Shown here piece after piece: positions 26,280-36,023 of a stretch of 64,000 nt of DNA. Position numbers and translations under genes: made by a program. The notes under the pieces are model-generated. The model did no database searches, was not told the origin of the DNA, and saw only the letters and a list, made by a program, of their open reading frames with translations. Location of the stretch: the NCBI GenBank assembly GCA_031969915.1, contig DALYJJ010000009.1, positions 9,378 through 73,377 on the forward strand. The letters run 5' to 3'. The DNA comes from DALYJJ01 sp031969915. GTDB lineage: Bacteria > Acidobacteriota > Terriglobia > Bryobacterales > Bryobacteraceae. Positions within the stretch are counted from its first letter, which is position 1, and each line of letters starts with the position of its first letter.

Positions 26280-27656
26280 ATGACACGACGCGGATTCATC
26301 TTTGCAGCAGTCCTCCTGGCAGGTGCGGTCCACCTGGCGGCACAGAAGCGCACGGCGCTCGACGACTACGTCTCAGCGCCCGACGAGAACTACAAGTACG
26401 AACTGGTGAATACCGCCAAGGGAGACGGCATCACAGCCTACGTGCTCGACATGACGTCGCAGGCTTGGCGCAAACCCAGCGAAGTGGATCGGCACCTCTG
26501 GACGCATACGCTGACCATCATCCGGCCCGACACCGTGACTACGGATACCGCGCTGCTGTTCATCGACGGCGGCGGCAACGACGGCCGGCGCCCCGGAGTA
26601 GCCGACCCCCGCATGGCGAAGATCGCCACGGAAACAAAGTCCGTGGTCGCCCACCTTCGCCAGGTCCCCAACCAGCCGTTGACCTTCACCTCCGATCCGT
26701 TCCGCCGGCAGCTTCGCGAAGACGCGCTCATCGCCTACGGGATGCGAAAGTATCTGGAGACCGGTGACCCGCTGTGGGTGCTGCGCCTGCCCATGACCAA
26801 AAGCGCCGTGAAGGCAATGGACACGGCCATCGCGTTTCTAGCGAAGCAGGACGGCGGCACGAAGGTGGAGAAGTTCGTCGTCAGCGGCGGTTCCAAACGC
26901 GGCTGGACCACCTGGACCACCGCCGCGGTGGACAAACGTGTCGCGGCGATCATGCCCATGGTGATTGATGTTCTCAACAACGAAGTTTCCATGCGGCACC
27001 ACTGGCGCGCGTACGGCTTCTTCGCGCCCGCGGTGGGCGACTATATCGAACTCCTCACCACGGAGATGGGCAACCCGCGCATGAAGGAGATCGCGAAGAT
27101 CGAAGACCCCTACGAGTATCGCGACCGCCTGACCATGCCCAAGTACATCGTCAACGCCGCCGGCGATCAGTTCTTCGTTTCCGATTCCTCGCAGTTCTAC
27201 TTCAACGATCTCAAGGGTGAGAAGTACTTGCGCTACATCGCCAATGCAGACCACGGCATGCGCGACACCGATGTCCTTGAGTCGCTCATCGCCTTCTATC
27301 AGTCGGTGATCGACAAGAAGCCGCGCCCGCGTTTCGATTGGAGCTTCGAGAAGGACGGTTCGATCCGGGTAAGGGTGCTCGACAAACCGGCGGAAGTGAA
27401 GCTGTGGCAGGCGGCCAACCCCCAGGCCCGCGATTTCCGCAAGGAGCGCATCGGTCCCACTGCGTACAAAGCGACCACGCTCGAGCCGCAGCCCGGCGGC
27501 GAGTACGTGGCGAACATTCCCAAGCCCGAACGCGGTTGGGCCGCCTTCTTTGTGGAACTGACGTTTGACAGCGGCGGCAAGTACCCGCACAAGTTCAGCA
27601 CGGGCATCCGGGTCACGCCCGACGAGTTGCCCTATGCGGACCTGAAGCGGAAGTAG
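26280..27656 (+). CDS. PhoPQ-activated pathogenicity-related (PqaA-type) protein
   Basis: 458 residues. A signal peptide (MTRRGFIFAAVLLAGAVHLAAQ) is followed by the PqaA family core, an alpha/beta-hydrolase-like fold: TALLFIDGGGNDGRRPG, VPNQPLTFTSDPF, RQLREDALIAYGMRKYLE, SGGSKRGWTTWTTAAVDKRV at the nucleophile position, and YIVNAAGDQFF near the acid position. First known from Salmonella, the family is widespread in environmental bacteria, where its biochemical role is not established. It stands alone, converging on a small hypothetical gene 2 bp away. A TACAAT lies about 20 bp upstream of the start. Confidence 0.9.
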   Translation: MTRRGFIFAAVLLAGAVHLAAQKRTALDDYVSAPDENYKYELVNTAKGDGITAYVLDMTSQAWRKPSEVDRHLWTHTLTIIRPDTVTTDTALLFIDGGGNDGRRPGVADPRMAKIATETKSVVAHLRQVPNQPLTFTSDPFRRQLREDALIAYGMRKYLETGDPLWVLRLPMTKSAVKAMDTAIAFLAKQDGGTKVEKFVVSGGSKRGWTTWTTAAVDKRVAAIMPMVIDVLNNEVSMRHHWRAYGFFAPAVGDYIELLTTEMGNPRMKEIAKIEDPYEYRDRLTMPKYIVNAAGDQFFVSDSSQFYFNDLKGEKYLRYIANADHGMRDTDVLESLIAFYQSVIDKKPRPRFDWSFEKDGSIRVRVLDKPAEVKLWQAANPQARDFRKERIGPTAYKATTLEPQPGGEYVANIPKPERGWAAFFVELTFDSGGKYPHKFSTGIRVTPDELPYADLKRK

Positions 27657-27658
27657 CC

Positions 27659-28069
27659 CTATTTCACGCGGAACTGCTTATCCGCGGCATCGAGGACGAA
27701 GAAACCGGGGTCCGCGCCGGCGTTCCGATACGCCGCCGAGAGCGCATTCCGGTACTGCTCCCAAAGACTCTTCGCTTCCGGAGTATCGAAGAACGAACGC
27801 AGCGGCCGGTCCGGCTGGAGTTTCCGGTATCGCTCGAGGGCGCTCCGATAGCGCCTCTGGAGCGCTGCGAGATCGAGTTCGTCTGCCGCCTCCAATCGCG
27901 GTGCGCCCATCCTCAGTTCGACAACATGAGGGCCAAGTGGCGCAAGGTGGGCAACACCCGCGCTCCTTTCCTGAATACCGTTTGATCCCGGCACCGGCCC
28001 GCAAGCCAACCCTGCCAGGACGACCACCCTCGTCCAGTTCCAGGCCGGATTGTTACAGAACCATGACAT
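27659..28069 (-). CDS. Hypothetical protein, possible lipoprotein
   Basis: 136 residues; no family recognised. A hydrophobic stretch VVVLAGLACGP resembles a lipobox (LAGLAC), followed by a low-complexity segment and a helical, charged half (LDLAALQRRYRSALERYRKL, then SLWEQYRNALSAAYRNAG). The frame is open for its whole length beside a converging gene 2 bp away. The SD is weak. The helical half reads as real protein, but the start could be further in. Confidence 0.5.
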   Translation of the reverse strand: MSWFCNNPAWNWTRVVVLAGLACGPVPGSNGIQERSAGVAHLAPLGPHVVELRMGAPRLEAADELDLAALQRRYRSALERYRKLQPDRPLRSFFDTPEAKSLWEQYRNALSAAYRNAGADPGFFVLDAADKQFRVK

Positions 28070-29289
28070 TACGAACCCGTCAATAGTGTGTGTCTATATG
28101 GTTACGAAGTCAACCCCCAAAATTGCTCACACAAGGGTGTTATCGGCGGGGAACCGGGTATCCGGAGGGTTCGTGTTGAAAATAAAAGGAAAAGAAAAGG
28201 AGGTACTAGCCGGCGAACAGGAGTTGGAGCGGGAAAAAAGGCTAGGTACGATTCGCGCCAGGGCGCTTCTCGGCGGTTGCCAGGACGAGGCTGTACACCA
28301 CACGCTCCCAGAGCGTGGCTTTGAGTTCAGGAGTGTTCGAGGCTGACAGGTAGCGAACGAAGCGGCATGCTTGGTCGGGGACCAGGCGATCGCTCCGCCA
28401 AGCCCCGACTACACTCAGGACGCTCAGCAACGCGATGGTCAGGACCTTTCCGGAGTTGTATTTGCCGCTGCTCACATCCCAATAGACGCTTGAGAGGAGG
28501 GGCTGGATAGCAAATTGCTTGAGGAATTCCGTAGCCGGAAAAAGGAAAAGGTTCCAAGTGACCCGCGGTCCAGCTTGCTCCCCAACCGGCTAGCTCGGTC
28601 TGAGCGTGGCATCCAGGTCCGTCGAACTTACCTTCCTTGCTCCCCGATGCCGCCTTTCAGCCGCACCGCTTCAACGCTCAGAAGGTCCGCTGCGCACAGT
28701 AGACCCGGTAGAAGCCAGAAACTCGAAACGGCCTTTTGCTCGCCCGCAGCGACCACCCGTTACCGGGCAGCCGAGACGGGGTCGACGCTCCCGACCTGCT
28801 TCTTCGTCTCTCCGCCGTCCGCTTCCCGAGACCGGTCCGCTTCCGACTCCCGGCTCCCTCCGTCTCCGGAGAGGGCCGATCCACATCGGTCGCCCGTTTC
28901 CCGTTCCACGCCCGGCTGTTCCGAACCGCCATCCCGACCGTCGCTCCCCTCCGGGGTTTTACCCCCTCGGGATCACAGCACCCGGTCTGGCCTCGGCCCG
29001 GAAGGCCTGCCTCTCGTCGCGCCCGCTTCCCTCTCACTCCCCCTGGCGGCGTCGATTACTCAAATCCGCCCGGGATCATCGTTCCAGGAGCGCTACGCTT
29101 CGTTCGGCTCGCTGTTCCTTCGAACCTCTTGGAACCTCTTTCATCATGCGCCGAAACCGTTTTGTAGTCAAATCTTAATCGCGATTCCCAGGTCTCTTTC
29201 CTCAGGAAACATTTGCTTTGTTGACAATCGCTTACCGCCACCCCCCTGCGAATATCATGTGGATAAAACAGCGCCTGTGCAAAATGTTC
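28070..29289. other. 1.2-kb region without a convincing gene
   Basis: This is the only long stretch lacking a credible coding sequence. Features seen: AT-richer stretches near 28080-28200 and 29150-29290 than anywhere nearby; a hairpin with GGGGTTTTACCCC at 28953-28965; a TCTCCGGAGA palindrome inside a CCCTCC...GAGGG dyad near 28858-28877; a tandem GAACCTCTTGGAACCTCTTT near 29125; and repeated CTTGCTCCCC near 28574 and 28637. Open frames here (for example 28515-29375 plus) have low-complexity Ser/Pro/Arg translations with no domain. A minus-strand frame (28242-28475) has a somewhat protein-like sequence but no start signal. Possible readings: a structured RNA, a decayed mobile element or an extragenic repeat. 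Confidence 0.6.
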
Positions 29290-30468
29290 TTACCGGGCGG
29301 GCGGCTTCGTCCATTTCAGGATCATCCCCTGATCCGTTGCGATCCAAACGTTCTCGGGGTCGGGCGCAGAGATGAACACCTGGCGCGCCACGGCGCGGTA
29401 GTGAACAGGGAACTCCTCCCAGATCTTGTTGGCGCTAGAAGAGTTACGGAGGACTCTCACCTTGCCGGGCACCGGTGCATTGGGTAAGGACCCGGCCGGC
29501 TGATAGGCTGCGAGCCAGGTAGAACCATCGGCGTTCATGGCGACATCGGTGACCACCCGGTCCTTCCGTCCGAAAATCGTCACCGGCTTCTTGCCGAGGT
29601 CCATCCGAATGATGTCGGACGGAACGGGGAAACGGCGCAAGAACCGCATGAGCCAAACGCCCTCGCCCCGGGCGTTGTAGCGAAGAACCTGGGGAACGCC
29701 GAATAACGAAACCGCCTCGGCATTCCAGGTGGCGCCGCCGTCGCTCGATTGCAGGAAGAGACTCAGGCTAGGCCACTCCGGCGCGAGCAATTCCTCTTCG
29801 GGATCGGGCGGCCGGCGGCCCCGGGGGCGCCGCTCGTTCCGAGGGGGGCGGGAGGCGCCCGCGATGAGAATCTTCTTGGAATCGGGCGCGGCTGCGCTCA
29901 AAAAGGCCGAATGTTCGGGCTTTCCCGGCAGTTTCGCGGCAGGCTCCACGGCACCCCACGTCTTGCCTCCGTCTGTGGTAGCCAGTAAAGTCTTCTGCGC
30001 ACCGAGCGCCCACCCGGTCGAAGGGCTCACGAAAAAGACCCGGCGAACCTGCCGCGGACTGGAGATCTTCCGCCAGGACCGGCCCGCTTCTTCGGTCTTG
30101 TAAATCCCGCCTTCCCCAACCAGCCAGCCCAGCGTCTCGTCGAGAAAGAAGACGGAATACGGATCGGTCTTGAGCTTGTCGAAGGTCCACGTCACGCCGC
30201 CATCGCTGGTCAGCAACGCCACCGGCTCCGGCCTGCGGTTTGCGTAACCGCGGAGCCCGACGGCGATGCCGCGCCGGGCGGAGACAAACTGGAAATCCAC
30301 GATCTGGAGGGCCTGTTCGTGTTCATCGAACTCGAACTGGGGAACGAATCGCGTGCCGGAACGGCTGGCCAGGATGGTGGACGGCTCCGGCTCCGGCGGA
30401 GTGGAAGGCGGGGGCTGCGCGGCGCCGGACACCACGGCCAGCAGCGCGGTGCAATAGCGCAGGCTCAT
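29290..30468 (-). CDS. Ycf48/BNR-type beta-propeller protein
   Basis: 392 residues from the ATG at 30468, which overlaps the GAF gene stop (ATGA). A short signal-like N-terminus (MSLRYCTALLAVVSGAAQ) is followed by a seven-bladed-type propeller with BNR/Asp-box repeats: SDGGVTWTFDKL, TEEAGRSWRKIS, TDGGKTWGAVEP and SDGGATWNAEAV. A loop rich in Arg/Pro (about 205-225; ERRPRGRRPPDPEEE) interrupts the middle. Ycf48/HCF136 itself assists photosystem II assembly, but most relatives in non-phototrophs have no known role, so only the fold is assigned. It is co-transcribed with the GAF protein. Confidence 0.82.
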   Translation of the reverse strand: MSLRYCTALLAVVSGAAQPPPSTPPEPEPSTILASRSGTRFVPQFEFDEHEQALQIVDFQFVSARRGIAVGLRGYANRRPEPVALLTSDGGVTWTFDKLKTDPYSVFFLDETLGWLVGEGGIYKTEEAGRSWRKISSPRQVRRVFFVSPSTGWALGAQKTLLATTDGGKTWGAVEPAAKLPGKPEHSAFLSAAAPDSKKILIAGASRPPRNERRPRGRRPPDPEEELLAPEWPSLSLFLQSSDGGATWNAEAVSLFGVPQVLRYNARGEGVWLMRFLRRFPVPSDIIRMDLGKKPVTIFGRKDRVVTDVAMNADGSTWLAAYQPAGSLPNAPVPGKVRVLRNSSSANKIWEEFPVHYRAVARQVFISAPDPENVWIATDQGMILKWTKPPAR

Positions 30469-31118
30469 GAAGTGGCGGCCGGCGGGGCGGGCAACGCGAG
30501 TTCGGCATGGTTGGCGGCCTGGACCGCGCTGGGCGCCATGCGCGCCAGGACCAAAAGGCAACCCACCTGTTCTCCCACCGTGGTGATCGTTTCCATCTCG
30601 TCGCCGGTATGCTGGTGTGCGGCGCGGTGTTGAACGTTGATCACGCCCACCACGCGATTCCGGGCGATCACCGGGGCCGACAGGAACGATTCAAAGGTGT
30701 CCTCAGGCAGATCGCGAAAGTACTTGAAGCGGCGGTCGTGATACGACTCGCGGGAGATCGCGAGCATGCGCCGCTCTCTCGCCACCCAGCCGGTAAGACC
30801 TTCTTCCATGCGCAGCCGCACTTTGCCGATGGTCGAAGGATGCGGCGTATTCGACGCGCACAGCACCAGTTCGTCGCGGTCCATCAGGTAGATCAGGCAG
30901 GAATCGCACTGCATGTAGTCCACGATCAGCGACACAATGCCTTGCAAGACCTCGGGCAGGCTCATTTCCCGGACCATGAAGCGGCTGATCTGCTGAAACA
31001 GCGCAAGCTGCTGCTCGAGCCGCTGCACCCGCGACTCCAAATCTCTTGCTTTGACGGCCACGGACCCATTATCACACCGGAGCGCGTCGAAGCCTCCGAG
31101 GCATGTTCGGTTTGCCAT
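30465..31118 (-). CDS. GAF-domain protein
   Basis: Up to 217 residues. A coiled-coil start (LESRVQRLEQQLALFQQISR) leads into one GAF domain (about 50-190): LPEVLQGIVSLIVDYMQCDSCLIYL, then LRMEEGLTGWVARE, SFLSAPVIARNRVVGVINVQH and EMETITTVGEQVG. No output domain follows, so it is a lone sensor or a partner of another signalling protein. The first ~18 residues look non-coding, and a GTG at 31061 is an alternative start. It overlaps the propeller gene, which may be its functional partner. Confidence 0.85.
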   Translation of the reverse strand: MANRTCLGGFDALRCDNGSVAVKARDLESRVQRLEQQLALFQQISRFMVREMSLPEVLQGIVSLIVDYMQCDSCLIYLMDRDELVLCASNTPHPSTIGKVRLRMEEGLTGWVARERRMLAISRESYHDRRFKYFRDLPEDTFESFLSAPVIARNRVVGVINVQHRAAHQHTGDEMETITTVGEQVGCLLVLARMAPSAVQAANHAELALPAPPAATS

Positions 31119-31238
31119 TCTCGCCGGACGCCGCTAGGATAGGGTCAATACCCGCCCCCAGCCGCAGGCCGTGGAAGCGGGAAGGACGGTCCGCGTTTCG
31201 TTCAACGCCACCCGCGGATCGGGAGGAGACTTTCCGGA

Positions 31239-31790
31239 ATGTGGAATCGACGGAAAGAAGACGAGCCGGCCGCAAAGGCGGCCCCCGCGCCGCCCCTAGC
31301 GGCTCCAGAACCAAAGAGAGAGGGAATCCCGATGTCTACCATGCCCATGCGCCCGGCTGAGATGGAGGCCCGTGGCTCCGCGGTGATTGGCAAGTCCGTC
31401 CTGGTGAAGGGACAGGTGATGAGCCGCGAGGATTTGTTCGTCGACGGGGAAGTCGACGGCTCGGTGGAGATGCAGGAGCATAAGCTCACCATCGGCCCCA
31501 ACGGCAAAGTGCAGGCCGGCATCAAGGCGCGTGAGGTGGTTGTGCTCGGTTCCGTCACCGGCAACGTGGACGCGGCCGACAAAATCGAGATCCGCCGTGA
31601 GGCGCGCCTCGTGGGGGATATCCGCACCGCGCGCATCGTGATCGAAGAGGGCGCCTACTTCAAGGGCAGCGTCGATATCACGCGAACCGAGCCCGCCAAG
31701 CAGGCCCCGAAAGTCCAGGCGGCCGCCGCCGCGCCGGCTTCCGCTCCCGCGGCGGCTCCGGTGAGCGCAGGCACGGACGCCAAGCGCTGA
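31239..31790 (+). CDS. Bactofilin
   Basis: 183 residues. The central ~95 residues (about 45-150) form the bactofilin right-handed beta-helix: GSAVIGKSVLVKGQVMSRED, then FVDGEVDGSVEMQEHKLTIG, VQAGIKAREVVVLGSVTGNV and IEIRREARLVGDIRTARI. Flexible Pro/Ala tails lie at both ends. Bactofilins polymerise without nucleotide into membrane-associated filaments that shape cells or place proteins. An internal ATG about 31 codons in (31332) could also serve as start. Confidence 0.94.
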   Translation: MWNRRKEDEPAAKAAPAPPLAAPEPKREGIPMSTMPMRPAEMEARGSAVIGKSVLVKGQVMSREDLFVDGEVDGSVEMQEHKLTIGPNGKVQAGIKAREVVVLGSVTGNVDAADKIEIRREARLVGDIRTARIVIEEGAYFKGSVDITRTEPAKQAPKVQAAAAAPASAPAAAPVSAGTDAKR

Positions 31791-31817
31791 CGGCGAAAAT
31801 GGAGTAGGGCGGTCCTG

Positions 31818-32519
31818 TTGTTCAAAGAACGGTTGCGGTCCATCTTGGGAGGCAGCGCGCCCGTGCCGGCCGGCGCGGAGCGGCAGGCGGCGGCGCCGGG
31901 GGCCAAGCGGCCCGCTGGTTCGAGCGACGCCCCCTTCCACCGGCAGAGTCCGGGCCTCGACCAGTTCTTTAGCGGCATCCGCGACACGCTGGGATTGTCC
32001 CTGCTCGACTTCGCGGGCGCCAGCCAGGCCAACATCTCCTACATCACTGGGCTGGGCCACCGGATCTACTCCGAAGACGTTGTGCGGACCTTGGGCACGG
32101 TGTTTGGGCAGGGCGGCGAGGACTTCTACGAATCGCAGGCGCGTCCGGAACTGATCTCCGAGTTTCTCGCCCAAACGCTCGATTTCTCCGACGGCCAGTT
32201 CGACGGCGCGCTGATCTGGGATTCCTTCCAGTTCATGCATCCGGCGCTGCTGGCGGCGGTGATCGGCCGGCTTCGTTCGATCCTGCGGCCCAACGCCTAC
32301 CTGCTGGCCTTCTTTCACGCCGACGAGCGCGCCGTCGAGGTCCCCAGTTACTCCTACCGCATCGTCGATAACCGGTCGCTCCAACTGTCGCGGCGAGGAT
32401 CGCGGCCGGCGTCGCTGTTCTTCAATAACCGGGCGCTCGAACGCCTGTTTCAGGATTTCGAGTCGGTGAAGTTCTTCCTCACCCGCGATTCACTTCGCGA
32501 GGTCATCGTGAAGCGTTGA
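31818..32519 (+). CDS. Class I SAM-dependent methyltransferase-like protein
   Basis: 233 residues from a TTG at 31818. After a Pro/Ala-rich N-terminus (about 1-45) comes a Rossmann-type domain: SLLDFAGASQANISYITGLG resembles motif I, FDGALIWDSFQFM matches the motif IV region and LRSILRPNAYLLAFFH is the typical post-motif strand. The Gly-rich motif I is imperfect (DFAGAS), so activity on SAM is likely but not certain. It follows bactofilin by 27 bp on the same strand and its 3' end overlaps the converging glycosyltransferase by 17 bp. Confidence 0.72.
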   Translation: MFKERLRSILGGSAPVPAGAERQAAAPGAKRPAGSSDAPFHRQSPGLDQFFSGIRDTLGLSLLDFAGASQANISYITGLGHRIYSEDVVRTLGTVFGQGGEDFYESQARPELISEFLAQTLDFSDGQFDGALIWDSFQFMHPALLAAVIGRLRSILRPNAYLLAFFHADERAVEVPSYSYRIVDNRSLQLSRRGSRPASLFFNNRALERLFQDFESVKFFLTRDSLREVIVKR

Positions 32520-33243
32520 CCGGATAGCGGCCGGCCAGATCGTACCAGCGAACTTCCAGGGGATCGAGAAAGGCCCGCATGCCCCGGGCGAAGCTCACCT
32601 TCGTCCCGGCCACGTCGTCCCAGCGGACGGGAATCTCCACCGACTTGAACCCGAGCTTCTTTGCGATGTACAAGAGTTCCACATCGAAGCCGAAGCCGTC
32701 GATCTGCTGCAGCCGGCTGACGGCTTGCGCCGCATCGCGCCGGAACAGTTTGAACCCGCACTGAGTGTCGTGAAACGGAAGCCCCGTGATCAGGCGCATC
32801 ACCAGGTTGAAGAGGCGCCCCGCGGTCTCACGCGCCCAGGGCTGGCGGACGCCGATCAGCGAGCGGTCGATCGCCCGTGAACCGATGGCGATGGAAGCGC
32901 CCGTCCGCTCCACCGCTTCCCGGAGTTTCGCCAGTTCCACCATCGGCGAGGACAAATCGGCGTCCGTGAAGAGGACCCATTCCCCGGCGGCGCGCGTCAG
33001 GCCATGACGCACCGCGTACCCTTTGCCCCGGTTGCCGGGATTGCTCACCAGTTGGACGCGCGGGTCGCGGGCCGCGTAGGACTGAATGAGCGCAGCGGTT
33101 CCATCGCGCGAACCGTCGTCGACGGCGAGCACTTCTGCGAAGGAGCGGGGATGGCCATCGAGGTAGGCAAGAACCTGATCCAGAGTGCCGCCCAGCCGCC
33201 GTTCTTCGTTGTAGGCGGGGATCACAATAGAGAGCGAATCCAA
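32503..33243 (-). CDS. Family 2 glycosyltransferase, dolichyl-phosphate beta-glucosyltransferase type
   Basis: 246 residues. GT2 features in order: LSIVIPAYNEERRLGGTL at the N-terminus, EVLAVDDGSRDGTAALI, GKGYAVRHGL, the DxD-like FTDADLSSP, and HDTQCGFKLFRRDAA with the family-specific QCGFK. No membrane helices are visible. It would move a sugar from a nucleotide sugar onto a lipid phosphate carrier. It diverges from lysS over about 35 bp. Confidence 0.9.
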   Translation of the reverse strand: MDSLSIVIPAYNEERRLGGTLDQVLAYLDGHPRSFAEVLAVDDGSRDGTAALIQSYAARDPRVQLVSNPGNRGKGYAVRHGLTRAAGEWVLFTDADLSSPMVELAKLREAVERTGASIAIGSRAIDRSLIGVRQPWARETAGRLFNLVMRLITGLPFHDTQCGFKLFRRDAAQAVSRLQQIDGFGFDVELLYIAKKLGFKSVEIPVRWDDVAGTKVSFARGMRAFLDPLEVRWYDLAGRYPVNASR

Positions 33244-33251
33244 TCCTCAAT

Positions 33252-33257
33252 TATAAT
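33252..33257 (+). promoter_or_regulatory. -10 box (TATAAT) upstream of lysS
   Basis: A perfect TATAAT lies 21 bp before the TTG start of lysS, in the short gap from the divergent glycosyltransferase. No good -35 is seen at 16-18 bp. Confidence 0.55.
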
Positions 33258-33278
33258 GAGCGTTTTCGGGAGTTCCTA

Positions 33279-34778
<1,500 letters not shown>

Positions 34779-34787
34779 GCCCGCCCC

Positions 34788-36023
34788 GTGCAAAGCCGCT
34801 TCGAACTCTTCGTGGCCGGTCGGTATCTGCGCGCCAAGCGCAAACGCGCGGCGCTCTCGCTGATCACGGGCATCTCCATCCTCGGCGTCGCCGCGGGCGT
34901 GATGGCGTTGATCATCGCGCTGGCCATCAACAGCGGCTTCCGCAACACGCTCCAGCGCAACCTGCTGGGCGCCACGGCGCACGTCAGCGTTCTTGAGAAG
35001 ACACCCGGGTACGGCATTGAGAACTGGCGCGATCTGTCGCGGCGCTTCGCCGGGGTCGCCGGCGTGCGCGGCGTGTATGCCAGCCTGTACGGCCAGATCT
35101 TCCTCGGCGGAGCGCGCAACAGCACGGGCGCGATTCTGAAAGGCGTCGATCTGTCGGACCCGGTGGCCACCGAGGACATTCGCCGCCACCTCCGCCAAGG
35201 TTCGCTCGAACGCGCCGTTAAGCCGAACGACTTTCCCGGCCTGGTGATTGGCGCGCGCCTCGCCGAGTCGACTGGACTGCAACTGGGGCAGGTGGTGAAC
35301 GTGATCAGTCCGACCGGGGAGATGACGCCGCTCGGACCGCGCCCCAGCTATCACGAGTTTCGCGTGGTGGGCATCTACGAATCCGGCTTCTACGAACTCG
35401 ACAACGTGTGGATCTTCTCCAACCTGAAATCGGTGCAGCGGATGATGGGCTTGGGCGACGTCGTGAATTCGGTGGAGATGAAGATCTCCGACATCTACCA
35501 GGCGCAGGCGGTGGCGCGGGAGGTGGAGCGTCTCGCCGGGCCGCAACTGGCCGCCACCACGTGGATGGAGCAAAACCGGCAATTGCTGAGCGCGTTGCGC
35601 ATGGAGCGCATCGTGACGGTGATCACCATCGGGCTGATCCAGCTCGTCGCCGCCCTGAACATCTTCATCACGCTCGTCATGATGGTCATGGAAAAGCAGA
35701 AGGACGTGGCGATTCTGGTTTCCATGGGCGCGCGGCGCGAGCAGATCCGTAACATCTTCGTCGCGCAAGGCGTGCTGATCGGAATGGTGGGGACGGCGCT
35801 CGGCCTCGCCGCCGGCTACACGCTCAGTTTCCTGGCCGACAAGCACCGCTGGGTGCAACTCGATGAGCAGGTCTATTCACTTGCCTTCGTGCCGTTCGAA
35901 CCGCGCGTGTTCGACGGCGTCTGGGTGTCCGCCGCCGCCATCTTCGTCAGCTTCATCGCCACGCTCTACCCCGCACGCTCGGCCGCCCGTGTGGTTCCCG
36001 TGGAAGCCCTGCGCTACGAGTAA
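34788..36023 (+). CDS. LolC/LolE-type lipoprotein-releasing ABC permease
   Basis: 411 residues from a GTG at 34788. The FtsX/MacB topology of LolC/E is visible: one N-terminal helix (SLITGISILGVAAGVMALIIALA), a periplasmic domain (about 45-270) and three C-terminal helices starting IVTVITIGLIQLVAALNIFITL, with the coupling-helix region KQKDVAILVSMGARREQIRNIF. It would extract outer-membrane lipoproteins from the inner membrane. No lolD ATPase is adjacent, so the ATPase must come from elsewhere. It lies between lysS and the GT39 gene (TAATG overlap with the latter). Confidence 0.9.
   Translation: MQSRFELFVAGRYLRAKRKRAALSLITGISILGVAAGVMALIIALAINSGFRNTLQRNLLGATAHVSVLEKTPGYGIENWRDLSRRFAGVAGVRGVYASLYGQIFLGGARNSTGAILKGVDLSDPVATEDIRRHLRQGSLERAVKPNDFPGLVIGARLAESTGLQLGQVVNVISPTGEMTPLGPRPSYHEFRVVGIYESGFYELDNVWIFSNLKSVQRMMGLGDVVNSVEMKISDIYQAQAVAREVERLAGPQLAATTWMEQNRQLLSALRMERIVTVITIGLIQLVAALNIFITLVMMVMEKQKDVAILVSMGARREQIRNIFVAQGVLIGMVGTALGLAAGYTLSFLADKHRWVQLDEQVYSLAFVPFEPRVFDGVWVSAAAIFVSFIATLYPARSAARVVPVEALRYE

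Noticed and set aside
28515..29375. 286-residue plus-strand frame in the unexplained region
   Set aside because: Ser/Pro/Arg low-complexity translation, no SD, runs into the 3' end of the propeller gene.
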